Assembly: GCA_964036195.1 (NCBI GenBank)
Contig: OZ038456.1
Location: forward strand, 27,591,188-27,655,187
Direction: 5' to 3'
DNA: 64,000 bases
DNA from: Sphaerolaimus hirsutus
Taxonomy: Eukaryota; Nematoda; Chromadorea; Monhysterida; Sphaerolaimidae
The notes beneath the pieces are model-generated. The model made no database searches, was not told the origin of the DNA, and saw only the letters and a list, made by a program, of their open reading frames with translations. The position numbers and the translations under genes are program-made. Every line of letters begins with the position of its first letter. Within the stretch, counting starts at the first letter, position 1. Positions 20,768 through 32,263 of the stretch are shown here, one piece after another.

Positions 20768-22637
20768 TGCCCCGTAAAATGTCAAATGTCATGCAAAATG
20801 ACCATAAAATGTCAAATGTCATACAAAGTATCAAAGGTGGTGTAAAATGCCCCGTAAAATGTCAAATGTCATGCAAAATGACCATAAAATGTCAAATGTC
20901 ATGCAAAGTATCAAAGGTGGTGTAAAATGTCCCGTAAAATGTCAAATGTCATGCAAAATGACCATAAAATGTCAAATGTCATGCAAAGTATCAACGGTGG
21001 TGTAAAATGCCCCGTAAAATGTCAAATGTCATGCAAAATGACCATAAAATGTCAAATGTCATGCAAAGTATCAAAGGTGGTGTAAAATGTCCCGTAAAAT
21101 GTCAAATGTCATGCAAAATGACCATAAAATGTCAAATGTCATGCAAAGTATCAACGGTGGTGTAAAATGCCCCGTAAAATGTCAAATGACATGCAAAATG
21201 ACCATAAAATGTCAAATGTCATGCAAAGTATCAAAGGTGGTGTAAAATGCCCCTTAAAATGTCAAATGTCATGCAAAATGACCATAAAATGTCAAATGTC
21301 ATGCAAAGTATCAAAGGTGGTGTAAAATGCCCCGTAAAATGTCAAATGTCATGCAAAATGACCATCAAATGTCAAATGTCATGCAAAGTATCAAAGGTGG
21401 TGTAAAATGCCCCGTAAAATGTCAAATGTCATGCAAAATGACCATAAAATGTCAAATGTCATGCAAAGTATCAAAGGTGGTGTAAAATGCCCCGTAAAAT
21501 GTCAAATGTCATGCAAAATGACCATAAAATGTCAAATGTCATGCAAAGTATCAACGGTGGTGTAAAATGCCCCGTAAAATGTCAAATGTCATGCAAAATG
21601 ACCATAAAATGTCAAATGTCATTCAAAGTATCAAAGGTGGTGTAAAATGTCCCGTAAAATGTCAAATGTCATGCAAAATGACCATAAAATGTCAAATGTC
21701 ATGCAAAGTATCAACGGTGGTGTAAAATGCCCCGTAAAATGTCAAATGTCATGCAAAATGACCATAAAATGTCAAATGTCATGCAAAGTATCAAAGGTGG
21801 TGTAAAATGTCCCGTAAAATGTCAAATGTCATGCAAAATGACCATAAAATGTCAAATGTCATGCAAAGTATCAACGGTGGTGTAAAATGCCCCGTAAAAT
21901 GTCAAATGACATGCAAAATGACCATAAAATGTCAAATGTCATGCAAAGTATCAAAGGTGGTGTAAAATGCCCCTTAAAATGTCAAATGTCATGCAAAATG
22001 ACCATAAAATGTCAAATGTCATGCAAAGTATCAAAGGTGGTGTAAAATGCCCCGTAAAATGTCAAATGTCATGCAAAATGACCATAAAATGTCAAATGTC
22101 ATGCAAAGTATCAAAGGTGGTGTAAAATGCCCCGTAAAATGTCAAATGTCATGCAAAATGACCATAAAATGTCAAATGTCATGCAAAGTATCAAAGGTGG
22201 TGTAAAATGCCCCGTAAAATGTCAAATGTCATGCAAAATGACCATAAAATGTCAAATGTCATGCAAAGTATCAACGGTGGTGTAAAATGCCCCGTAAAAT
22301 GTCAAATGTCATGCAAAATGACCATAAAATGTCAAATGTCATTCAAAGTATCAAAGGTGGTGTAAAATGCCCCTTAAAATGTCAAATGTCATGCAAAATG
22401 ACCATAAAATGTCAAATGTCATGCAAAGTATCAAAGGTGGTGTAAAATGCCCCGTAAAATGTCAAATGTCATGCAAAATGACCATAAAATGTCAAATGTC
22501 ATGCAAAGTATCAAAGGTGGTCTAAAATGCCCCGTAAAATGTCAAATGTCATGCAAAATGACCATAAAATGTCAAATGTCATGCAAAGTATCAAAGGTGG
22601 TGTAAAATGCCCCGTAAAATGTCAAATGACATGCAAA
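20768..22637. repeat. 80-bp satellite with 720-bp higher-order repeat
   Basis: About 23 units of TGTAAAATGCCCCGTAAAAT plus GTCAAATGTCATGCAAAATG, ACCATAAAAT and AAGTATCAAAGGTGG. Variant positions (TGT/TGC-CCC, CCCTT, AATGAC, ATTCAAAG, CAACGG) recur in the same order in 20921-21640 and 21641-22360, giving a nine-unit, 720-bp higher-order repeat that differs at one base seen (21366). Units at 22361-22600 begin a third, partial round. Confidence 0.95.
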
Positions 22638-23013
22638 GTGACCCGTAAATTTGACCGGTAAATAAACCGGAATTGAACGCTGTTCGATTAATCTTAACGT
22701 ACTTAAATGACTAAAAGCACGTAAAAGGTTGTGCTTGTTCACCTGATTCACACGCAGTGCGAGTTATGTAATGCGATGTTAAATAGAATTTTTGTTTTGA
22801 TTCGCATTGGATGTGGTAGATAACATTGTAGAGTGTGCCGTCGGCTAATTATACCAGTGGGGTTATTTCCGGTATACGGTACAGATTACCGTTCCTTTTT
22901 TACCGAAGATACCTACCGTTTCCCCATCTATCGGTAAATTACATAACTTTGCACATTTTCTTTGTTCCGTGCGTTATTTTTACGTGCAAATCACGCCAAC
23001 AAATACACTCTGG

Positions 23014-23300
23014 TATACTCCAGTGAATTTACACCTTGGACGCGTGGTTCACGTTTGTAGTATTTGATTGAATTACTACAATAAATAAATAATTGCGTTG
23101 GAAGCGTGCCAATGCTATATAACGCATGAAATTATCATAAAACGTTGAAAAATGCATTGCTGTTATAACGTTAATACGCTAACATATTCACAACAATGAA
23201 TTTTTTATCTGTTTTACAAAGATCGCATCCACTAATTTCAATTGGCACGCTTTCAATGTAAGACATAAATCAGCACGAGTGCAGAGTATCAAGTCTGCAG
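23014..23300. mobile_element. TATACTC-family MITE, copy 2
   Basis: TATACTCCAGTGAATTTACA at the left; both arms have the GGAAGCGTGCCAATG/CATTGGCACGC block. The right end is degenerate. Confidence 0.75.
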
Positions 23301-23358
23301 ACGCTACTCACTGCAGAGTGGTGCAATTTTCAGTGAATTATACCTTTTCTCGGTATGT

Positions 23359-23640
23359 GGCCACACAGACTAGTTTTCATGGTTCCAAAATGAAAACTGG
23401 TTCCCATCCCAATTCAAAGCTTGCTCACGAGCCGACGAACGACGTTCAAATCCAAAAGTGTTGAATCATGTTGCTAATAAAGTTAGTGTTGAAAAAATAG
23501 TGCGGTATGCGCAGCACCATGTACAAAGCTGGTATGAAATATATGTGTACAATTATACGTAGTGTTACTCGTCAGCCAGCTTTGAATTGGGATGGGAACC
23601 AGTTTTCATTTTGGAACCATGAAAACTAGTCTGTGTGGCC
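23359..23640. mobile_element. CTAG-family MITE, 'TTTTCATGGTTCC' type
   Basis: GGCCACACAGACTAGTTTTC and its exact complement at the right; arms about 90 bases including GGTTCCCATCCCAATTCAAA. Well-preserved palindrome, probably young. Confidence 0.92.
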
Positions 23641-23876
23641 CCTTTTTTGCAGGTGTGGTATTTTAAATACCTACCTAGGTATAAAAAGCGTAGATATAAA
23701 TTCATCGTGGGGCTTGTGCGGGTGTTGGTTAAATGTTTTCACGTGGCTCTAGATACACTTATTGCTAAATGTAATGTCGCATTAGCACATTTCTAGAGAC
23801 ATATTTACCTATGGGTATTGTTGAACGGTTTTACCAGTGGCTATTTCTACGCCATGTGAAGATTTGAAACAGATCT

Positions 23877-24177
23877 ACCGTATTTGCTTGAATAATCCCC
23901 CTTGGGGATTATTATTTCGTCAGACATTTTTGAGGGGGGAACTATTCGAGGGGGGGAATTATTATTTCGTCAAAATATTCAAGCATGTTTCCATCAACTC
24001 ATTTCACGAAATATGCTTCATAAACACAATAACGTGCCATTTTTGTTAAAATTAGGTATAACAAATTAATCAAATCGTTAAAGGGGGGGATTATTCGAGG
24101 GGGGGAATATTATTACCTCACTCGTCTTACAGGGAGGGGGGATTATTCAAGGGGGGAACTATTCAAGCAAATACGGT
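23877..24177. mobile_element. TA-palindrome MITE, 'TTGCTCGAATAATCCCC' subfamily
   Basis: ACCGTATTTGCTTGAATAAT at the left, TTCAAGCAAATACGGT at the right; GGGGATTATT blocks inside. Also at 42107, 52196 and 56212, and degenerate at 36311. Confidence 0.9.
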
Positions 24178-24259
24178 ATGTACCATGTATAATGTAAGAA
24201 AGTCCGGTAAAATTTTCTGTTGTTCAGATGATTTTACATTCACTACTATGACATTTTGG

Positions 24260-24478
24260 CGGCCGGCACTTTAGTCAACACAACACAAGTATGTCAACTG
24301 GTCTGTGTCAACTCAGATTTCGAGTTCGTGTCGCAGGGCGACCTTCAAATGCACATGCGGCAATGTTGAAACATAAATATTAGGGCAAAGGCATTGGATG
24401 ATCGCTCTGGGACACGAAATCTGAGTTGACTGACGCAGACCAGTTGACACACTTGTGTTGACTAGTGTGCCGGCCGCA
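24260..24478. mobile_element. CTAG-related MITE, GGCCGGCAC ends
   Basis: GCGGCCGGCACTTTAGTCAA and GTTGACTAGTGTGCCGGCCG. Arms contain CTGGTCTGTGTCAACTCAGA. Confidence 0.8.
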
Positions 24479-24488
24479 GTTGACACTT

Positions 24489-24895
24489 AGGCGCTCCACA
24501 CGCTGAAATGTCAACTGGTTTCAGTGTCAACTCGATTTTTAGCTCAATTTTGGTTGCATGACAATTTCAAGTGCACATGCGGCAATGTCGAAACGGAATC
24601 AATATTGCCATGTGCATTTGAACATGGTTTCGCAACCCATTAACTGAAATCTTGATGAAAACCGGTTGGTGCAGTTGACATCAGTTGACATCCCAATGTC
24701 AACTGGTCGAATGGTTTTCATCAAGATTGAAGTTTATGGGTCTCGAAAACTTGTTCAAATGCACATGGCAATATTAATTCCTTTTCGACATTGCCACATA
24801 TGCACTTGAAAATAATCCTGCTACCTAGATTCAGCTAAAATGAGTTGACTCCAAACCAGTTGACATTCCAGAATTTCCAGCGTGTGGAGCGCCTA
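24489..24895. mobile_element. CTAG-related MITE, TAGGCGCTCCACAC ends
   Basis: TAGGCGCTCCACACGCTGAA mirrors CAGCGTGTGGAGCGCCTA. Lies about 10 bases from the preceding element. Confidence 0.82.
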
Positions 24896-25259
24896 ACAAG
24901 CACGTGCACGTGTAACAGTTTGGTTAATACACGAGTTACCCAAACAACATCTCGCGTTTTTAAACCGTTTTTAAAGGAATTTTTCAAAAATATTGCCGCA
25001 GTTCAACCAGTTTAAAGATAGTATGGTCGGTGGCACGGTTTTTGTGAGCAATTACTGTGATTTTGCCAGAACCTGGCAAAATTGTAATTAAAAAACTTTT
25101 TTAATCATTACTACAAAAAATGCCTTGGTGCCTGCACAAGCTTATTCTGTAAACCGATTTTTTTGGAAACTGAACATTTTTTGAACAAATAACATTTTTA
25201 TGTCGTTCTTGACATTTTGACATCCACATTCTTGAAATTGTAGTGTACGTAAACATGAG

Positions 25260-25509
25260 TATACTCCGGTTACTTTACACCTTGCACGCGTGGTTCCCGC
25301 TGGAAGTGTGCCAACTATGGTTAGCGCGTGCGAGTTTCATAAAAAGATGACAAAATTGATGGTTGTTATAATGTTATTCATAAACATATTCACATCGATG
25401 AATTTTTTCATCTTTTTACGGAAATCGCATGACTTAACAATCATTGGCACGCTTCCAACACGAGACATAAATCAGTGCGACGGCAGAGTATCACGTACGT
25501 CGAGTATAC
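25260..25509. mobile_element. TATACTC-family MITE, copy 3
   Basis: TATACTCCGGTTACTTTACA at the left, CACGTACGTCGAGTATA at the right; central ATTCATAAACATATTCACAT. Confidence 0.9.
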
Positions 25510-25705
25510 CAAAAAATGACATCATTCTATCCAGAATCCAAAAATGTTTAGTTTCAAGGAAAAATCAGTTTACAGAGTGAATTTGCACAGGCACACCACA
25601 TATTAAATGATAAATTCGCAACTATATTTCATATTTAACTCCATTTTATGTGCAACACATTGAACATTAATTCCAAAATTGTTAACAACTACATTTTCTT
25701 TTCAG

Positions 25706-25911
25706 TGCCTTCATATATAAACTTTTGCGGTCTATTACTCGATTCGACAGTCTCTGCAATTACACCGAAATTAAAAATTTTAAAAACCTATTTAAAATAT
25801 TATAAAAATTGTACAATGCGAAAATCTCGATCACATTCCAAATCCAAGCACAAATCTCGATTTAAATCCGCAGTTACAGCCACAGTTACAGCTGGCGCAC
25901 TTCAACAGGGT
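25706..25911 (+). CDS. Candidate alternative linker exon
   Basis: A strong pyrimidine tract and acceptor (TTTTCTTTTCAG|TG) precede an open frame ending in CTTCAACAGG|GTGCAG. Its second half is rich in Arg, Ser and Lys (MRKSRSHSKSKHKSRFKSAV), like other linker exons; its first half is AT-rich and unconvincing. The phase fits only if exon 14 ends at 18619 and exon 15 starts at 27620. It may be an alternative exon or chance. Confidence 0.3.
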
Positions 25912-26127
25912 GCAGTTTCTTTTTTCTTCCTTTTTTTGTGAAATCGATGCCATTTGTTTCCTTGATGAAATATTAGCATTTGTTTTTAAAATAAATATTT
26001 AAAAATAAATATGTGTTTATGATAGATCCTTCAGAGGGACGGATAAATAGATAAAACTTTTTATGACTTTTTGATGTTTTTTAGTGGCGAAGTTTCCAAA
26101 TCTAAAACAGCTGAATTTTAATACTAT

Positions 26128-26427
26128 ACCGTATTTCCTCGAAATACCCCCCCCCCCTCGAAATACCCCCCCCCCTCGAAATACCCCCCTCGAAATACCC
26201 CCCCCCCTCGAAATACCCCCCTCAAAATGGGCACTATGAATTTCTGGTCCGGGAAATGCATAACAAACGTTCAAAACACTTACTGTGTTACGTTTCTGAG
26301 AATAAAAATTATTTTTATAAAATTGTATGCTTTAAAATTGTAACAAAATTGCATTTTTCACGTTTTTCTCTCAAAATTTTCACTCTGAAAAAATAAACCC
26401 CCGGGGGGTAATTCGAGGAAATACGGT
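26128..26427. mobile_element. TA-palindrome MITE with reiterated left end
   Basis: The left end repeats CTCGAAATACCCCCC five times before the usual GGGCACTATGAATTTC interior. Confidence 0.9.
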
Positions 26428-26497
26428 ATATTCAATATACCGATTCACTATGATGTATCGTCGCAACCCCGATGTCTTCTGGATTTTTCAAGCCAAG

Positions 26498-26671
26498 GGC
26501 CAGTCCCGCATCCTGTAAAACTTTTTTAAATGTAATGTCCTGTCAAGTAGTGTACATAAAGCTTGGTGAAACAAACAAAGGAAATATTACTGGGTATTTT
26601 ACATATTTCATGACACTTGACATATTTATGTGACACCTTTAGTGCCATTTTAGAGGATGCATGACTGATCC
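26498..26671. mobile_element. GTCCC-family MITE, abutting an introner-type element
   Basis: GGCCAGTCCCGCATCCTGTA and GAGGATGCATGACTGATCC. It touches the element that starts at 26672, with no spacer. Confidence 0.7.
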
Positions 26672-27127
26672 CAGGTGCTAATTACGCATGTGGACAAGTG
26701 ATATGGAAAGTGTTAAGTTGTCAGTAAATTGAATTGGGGTCAGGGGTTTTGTAGATTTGGACCCCCGCGGGGGTTCATATAGATAGTGTAAATCGCTCCT
26801 CCGGAGGGATAGATAGCTGAAGAAAAAAAACTTTTTTTTTTGGGGGGGGGGTCGCGGGGGTTCAATATATAGGCTTTTCCGAGGTATTTATACAGGAAAA
26901 TATATTTATTTATAGAAAAGTGAAAAAGATAGCTTGCGGATTTGGGGGGGGGGTAACCCCTCCCCCAACCCCCCCCCCTACTAAACCCCTGATTGGGGTA
27001 GTGACAAGGTAACTTTTAAAAGTCAAATTTGTTTTACACTTATTTTTGTACTTGTCGCTTGATTTAACACTGACAACATTACTTCCAAATTATTCTTGTC
27101 AATTGTCACATGCGGAATTGGCCCCAG
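26672..27127. mobile_element. Introner-type MITE (CAGGTGC...GGCCCCAG), intronic copy
   Basis: Left CAGGTGCTAATTACGCATGT with GGACAAGTGA; right CACATGCGGAATTGGCCCCAG. Same terminal design as the two element-introns (27696, 44323). Carries a nested hAT-like element. Confidence 0.85.
26741..26991. mobile_element. hAT-like MITE (CAGGGGT type), shortened copy
   Basis: Terminal CAGGGGTTTTG/AAACCCCTG, flanked by ATTGGGGT (26733-26740, 26992-26999). Interior in opposite orientation to 14535. Nested in the preceding element. Confidence 0.92.
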
Positions 27128-27134
27128 TAGACAT

Positions 27135-27554
27135 ACCGTAGTACCTCGAAATACCCCCATGGGGGTTTATTATTTCGCCAGCAAAATTTGAGGGGGGGTT
27201 AATTCGAGGGGGGTTTTATTATTTCGTCAGAAATTTTCGTAAGGATCGTAGTAAACAGTAGGCATTTGCATACCCAAAACAGGTAATAAATGTGTCCAAA
27301 CAGGATATATTTGGACATAAAAACGTAGATAGCTACACAAACTACTCTATGTGTAGCTGCAATGCAAATTAACAGTAATATACATCATGTACATTGCATA
27401 CATGACGTATTCATAATGTACATGACGTACATCATTCCGAAGGGGGGGGTATTTCGAGGGGGGGGTTATTATTTCCCCAGCCCATTTTGAGGGGGGGTTA
27501 ATTCGAGGGGGGGGGGTTTATTCAAGGGGGGGGGTTAATTCGAGGTAATACGGT
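27135..27554. mobile_element. TA-palindrome MITE, 'TTACCTCGAAATACC' subfamily
   Basis: ACCGTAGTACCTCGAAATAC and GGTTAATTCGAGGTAATACGG. It contains the uninterrupted site AGCTACACAAACTACTCTAT, useful as an empty-site comparison for 63309. Confidence 0.9.
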
Positions 27555-27630
27555 AAATACATTTTTGTAAGTTTCCTATTTGAATAAAAGTATATTTGGA
27601 AACATTTTCTACCTCAAAGGTTGCGGTCAG

Positions 27631-27695
27631 CAATTCACCGAACTTTCAAGAAAAGCCAGGGATTCCCTCATAGTCAACAAGACCAAACACACCAG
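27631..27695 (+). CDS. TOGARAM1: TOGARAM1-like exon 15 (linker)
   Basis: Acceptor GCGGTCAG|CAA, donor CACACCAG|GTACTA. It encodes QFTELSRKARDSLIVNKTKH plus T and two bases of an Arg codon. The donor lies in the left terminal repeat of the element that forms the whole next intron. An alternative acceptor at 27619/27620 adds 11 bases in a different phase. Confidence 0.72.
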
Positions 27696-27920
27696 GTACT
27701 AATTTTGCGAGTGAACAAGTGAAAAGGAAAGTTATAAATATAATAAAACAGTTATATTTAAGTTGCAAGTCAAAAGTGATGGATAAACTTGTTAAGTGAT
27801 GGTGTAATTGCCAGTGATACACTTTGCCACTTAGAAGCTTACTTTTCATTCTAATTACAACTTTTTAACTTTACTTACCACTTTTTCTAGTCACTTGTCC
27901 ACTTTTGAAATTGGTCCCAG
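27696..27920 (+). mobile_element. Introner: MITE forming the complete intron 15
   Basis: The intron begins GTACTAATTTTGCGAGTGAA and ends AAATTGGTCCCAG. The outermost 35 bases are imperfect inverted repeats (ACAAGTGAAAAG against CACTTGTCC), and the ends match the family at 26672, 44323 and 37754. Frame and phase continue across it between exons 15 and 16. An element whose termini are the donor and the acceptor fits the definition of an introner. No target duplication is now clear. Confidence 0.85.
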
Positions 27921-28083
27921 ATCAAGATCTTACGAACTCGGCCCAATTTATGAGTGTGACTTCGATTTGGATGAACAAAATGATGCTTTTTTGGCACCGA
28001 AAATCGCCGAAGTCGATCCAGTTAGAAAAATTAGAGATGTTAGAGGTTCGGAGGATACGGAGTTTTGGCTGGATTTGTTTCAG
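27921..28083 (+). CDS. TOGARAM1: TOGARAM1-like exon 16 (acidic linker)
   Basis: The acceptor GGTCCCAG|A lies in the right terminal repeat of the element-intron 27696-27920. AG+A restores Arg, followed by SRSYELGPIYECDFDLDEQN and DAFLAPKIAEVDPVRK, ending WLDLFQ. Donor TTTCAG|GTATTT, phase 0. Acidic and unlike repeat-derived sequence; no domain recognised. Confidence 0.8.
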
Positions 28084-28135
28084 GTATTTTAAAAGATGAG
28101 TCCCAGCGAAAATGATAAAGTAAAAGGGGCTGGAC

Positions 28136-28278
28136 TAGTGATGTAAAGGCACCGGTGCTGGTGCGGTGCCATTGCAATCTTCGGGGGTGCCCTGCCGGTG
28201 CCGGTGACATGTTTTTCAGAATAGCACCGGTGCCGGTGCTGTGCGGTGCCATTTTTCCCGGTGCCTTTAACATCACTA
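28136..28278. mobile_element. hAT-like mini-element (GGTGCCG type)
   Basis: 143 bases. Terminal TAGTGATGTAAAGGCACCGG / GGTGCCTTTAACATCACTA, flanked by GGCTGGAC (28128-28135, 28279-28286). The interior is a run of CACCGGTGC/GCCGGTGC words. Confidence 0.93.
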
Positions 28279-28410
28279 GGCTGGACTGGTCCCTTTACAA
28301 AGATATTACCGTATTTGTGTGAATTAAGTCAGGTGGAAAATTCGGCACCAAAGTCAACCCATAATGCTGACAGTGTAGGGTGAGGAGAAAAATACAATTT
28401 TTATTTTTTG

Positions 28411-28685
28411 GCCGTATTACCTCGAAATACCGCCCCCCTCGAAATACCCCCCCTCGAAATACCCCCCTCAAAATGGGCACTATGAATTTGTGGTCCGGGA
28501 AATGCATGACAGACGTTCAAAACACTTACTGTGTTACGTTAGAACATCGTTTATACCATCTACATCCTTATATAAGGCTGTAAAAACTTATAAATGGTGG
28601 TTATTGTTGCATTTTTCACGTTTTTCTCTCAAAATTTTCACTCTGAAAAAATAAACCCCTGGGGGATAATTCGAGGAAATACGGT
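28411..28685. mobile_element. TA-palindrome MITE
   Basis: GCCGTATTACCTCGAAATAC left, GGATAATTCGAGGAAATACGG right; interior as at 6625. Confidence 0.9.
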
Positions 28686-29206
28686 AGATGGGATATGGTA
28701 GATTTCATAGTAAAGTTTGCTGTCAGTGGACTATCTGTGGAAGTAGAAGTTTGCATAGCCCTTGGACTGCGCGCTATGCATTTTTCTGAACGAAACACTA
28801 CATCATGACGTCTTTGTCAATCGAAAAAAAATTGTTCCAAAAAGAAAAAATGATTTGGAATGCGAAACTTTTTATTGTATGTACACGACTCGACTCCGCC
28901 CTTTTTCTTCCTTAAAATATGTTTCTTTTTGTGGACATGCGTGCATAAGTATCCTGCTGGCTCGTTATCAACTAAAACATAAGTAATTTTGGGTGCATAC
29001 TTTGCTGTCAGCCGAGTAAATGAAAGAATTAGGGCTAGAGTCCAGCACATAGTAAGATATTATGTAAAAAAGATATTTTTAATTATCACATGATTGGTTT
29101 ACACATTCTAATATATTTAGACAGTCTAAATAAAAAAATGTTAAGTCTATTTATCGACATCATTATTTACCGTTTATGTTATTACATTATTGTTGTTATT
29201 ACCGCT

Positions 29207-30180
29207 ACCGTTGCCGACCCCCAGTACCATGTGTAATGAGTATACCCTCTATGTGTAATGAGTATACCTCTATGTGTAATGAGTATACCTCTATGTGTAA
29301 TGAGTATACCTCTATGTGTAATGAGTATACCATCACACATAAGCCGACAACTCAACACACTGTATGAATTGATTGTCGGAAAGTTTATGCAAAGGTTCAT
29401 AAGTTCATCGATTGCAATTTTCATTGCACAATATCATGTTTCTAATGTGAAATTATTTAAATTTACAAAGTGCTGACGTGCAGATAATGTCATAAACAAT
29501 TCTTAAAGAAGCAAGAAAGTATTTTTCTACCAAATCGCAAATCTACCAAAAAATATTTCGATTTCTTGTAAAGCATGCATATGTTGCACAATTTGTCATT
29601 TTCCATGAGTGCCAATGGATTATCTGCCATTTTGCTTTGTCTCCCATTTTCTCCCATTAAGACAACAGTCTTTAATGCTACAAAAACGCTGTAGTGTTTG
29701 AAGATAGTTAAGTTCATGTGAAAGTTCATCGTGTCAATTCTATTTTAACTACTATACTTCCAGCCTAATCGCATCACCAAAAAGTGACAAAATCTATTTA
29801 TATTTTTATCATAATTATAAGTCTATTTATATTTTTCGACCTGGAACATGACATGACCCAGAACGTTTGTCTCAATGAGCATTTTTGTTCTATTAAAGCT
29901 ACTGTTGTCTTAAAGCCTTTTGTCTTAATGACGCACACCCGACGTCATGTGACTGCGTCTCAATATCCGCCAGAAGAATCTTTTGATGGTCCGCTTTTGC
30001 CGCATTATAGGCATGTTATTTGACTAAAAAGATAACCCATTACCACGCGAGTCAATGTGGAATGAGTATACCCTATGTGGAACTAATATACCACTTATTT
30101 TTCTAATGTTGAATGAGTATACTAATTGGTATACTCATTCCACGGTATACTTGTGTGGGGTATACTCATGCCATGCAGCC
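29207..30180. repeat. GAGTATACC repeat region, probable palindromic element
   Basis: A 21-bp unit (TGTGTAATGAGTATACCTCT) repeats five times at 29230-29333. Inverted relatives (GGTATACTCATTCCAC) close the region at 30138-30175. Between them, AAGACAACAGTCTTTAATGC (29661) mirrors 29895-29915. The short ORF at 29866-30023 ends YPPEESFDGPLLPHYR but lacks a donor. Confidence 0.6.
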
Positions 30181-30905
30181 GTAAATATTCCTTCATATTC
30201 TTCATTTTTATATTTTCCAATGACAACGTCATTTTTCCTCTTAATACAATTTAAACAAAGATAAAAATATTTATTTTATCGTGTCGAATCACTGGCACTC
30301 CCATCAAATTAACCCATTCTATTTGTGGTTAGCGTTCCAAAAATCTGGTGAGATTTATATATTTAAATATAAGAAAATAAATAAAAAATTAGATTCATTT
30401 ACATTTTAACCCGGTTTTTCCAGAGATTTTTTATTGTACTTTATAATATGAAAATAAAAGATACAATTTATACAAAACCGCATTTATATTTATTTATATT
30501 ATATCGCTTTTTTCTGAGAGATTAAATTATTGTGTATTCTATTTTAAGAGATTTTCTGAGATTATATTTAATTATAAATATTTAATTTCTGAATATATTT
30601 ATTTTCTGAAGATATTTATTTTCTGAAGATATTTATTTTCTGAAAAGCACCTATTTTTTCGAACGCTATCTGCGGTTCCATTTTCAATACTCTATAAACT
30701 TTCATTTCTGCCATATGCTGCCAATTGCTGCCAATTTCATTTTATGGAGCAATAAATATTTGTTATTGAAAATAAGATTTTATTTTTAGGAAATGAATTT
30801 TCATTTTTGCTGCTAAGGTTGTCAAGAACGCCTATTGAAAAACAAACAGTGTTTTTCTTCTACACAAAATGGAACTTTAATTTTGGAAAGCATGACACAT
30901 GAAAT

Positions 30906-31513
30906 TGAGGCGTCCGATTCTAAAAGTCGACAAGTCCAAAATATGAAACTTTTGAGTTAGGCGCGGAAACGTCATCTGGGGCTACTGCCGCACATTTTTC
31001 ATAATTTTCCATAAATTTTTTGACCTCACATGCCCATATGGCAAAGTGCCAAATTTGACATTTTTCAGAAAAATGCAAAAAAAATTGGGCAAGAGTCGAC
31101 AAGTTCACATAGTTTTGGGCTAAAAGTCGACAAGTCCACCTTCTGCAGCCTTTTTTATGGGAAAAAAACGCAAGAAATGTGATTAGTCATGGACACCGAA
31201 TTCTAAAAGTCGACAAGTCCATAAATTTCCCATAAGGCAGGCGCGATGCGGGCGGGAACAAAAATGTCGACAAGTACATTTTCCTCCCCAAAACAGTTTT
31301 GTTCTGTACGAGTAGAATTTTATAGACACCCCGTTTTTCACATATACGTTGAGAGCAGGGGCTGAAAATTTGACACTTTATTGTTAACATTTGGAACTTA
31401 ATGTTGAGCACGAGAGAGCCCCATTGGACCTGGAACTGGAAATGAAACTTAACATGCGATTTACTAAAAACCGCATTTTGTGGACTTGTCGACTTTTAGA
31501 ATTAGACGCCTCA
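30906..31513. mobile_element. GAGGCGTC-family MITE, copy 2
   Basis: TGAGGCGTCCGATTCTAAAA and its complement; same interior order as 556-1199. Confidence 0.9.
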
Positions 31514-32263
31514 ATTGTATATATGGATGAAACAAAAACATTTCACGCATGTGGTTTTACTTTTTATTTTTGCGAATTGAAAAAGGGCACATCTTGACAA
31601 ATGATCAAAACGTTGTATCAAAAAGTGATAAGTAAGTAAAGTGATGAAAATGTTCTTATTAAACTGGTCAGTAAAGTATACAAAATGTTCTAAGTGTTAC
31701 GTAAAGTTAGAAATGTAAATTTATTCTTGTCACTTGATTTGATACTTCCAAACTTTCTTATCTCTCATCAAGGGTTGGCACTTGATTTTTTAACTGATTT
31801 TTTTTTAAATCAAAGGGTGAAAACTGATTTTCATTTAAAAAAATCAAAATGCAAAATTTCTGGTAGACTTGCACTAGGTATTTTGCAATTTTTTGGCGCG
31901 CACACACGCAATTTCTCATACACATTACCATTGGTGGTGTTTTCGTGGGTTTTGGGGCATTTTTAGTGTAAAAGCTTCCATTTATTCATGTTACCGTGTA
32001 ATAATAAGCTGAAATATGCTAGTGTAGTATATAATATCCAGCCAAAATGCTCCCATATACTTCTATAGTGTGTAACATCACTGTCAATGTATGTGTCTTC
32101 TCTTACAATTTTATTTAAGCACTATTCCATGCTGAACTTCGCTTGAAGTCACGAACATTCGACAAAAGGCGACATACTTAATAAGTTGACATAAAATGGA
32201 TATTTTTGACAGAAATCACTGGTTTTAATGCTATCCCATGACTCCACAGTCATAATATGACCA

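Larger units (their letters stand above)
18694..27630 (+). other. 8.9-kb intron between exons 14 and 15
   Basis: Begins GTTGGT and ends GCGGTCAG. It contains CTAG-family elements, a hAT-like element, the 80-bp satellite, two TATACTC elements and TA-palindromes, listed separately. The stretches 19061-19799 and 22640-23010 show nothing else recognisable. Confidence 0.6.

Noticed and set aside
20768..22637. CRISPR-like array
   Set aside because: No unique spacers; the whole 80-bp unit repeats, and the context is eukaryotic.
29230..29333. Regular 21-bp array considered as operator or CRISPR
   Set aside because: Plain short tandem repeat without spacers, part of a larger inverted repeat.
29866..30023. 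Open frame ending YPPEESFDGPLLPHYRHVI
   Set aside because: Protein-like end, but the first half is the arm of an inverted repeat and no donor follows before the stop.
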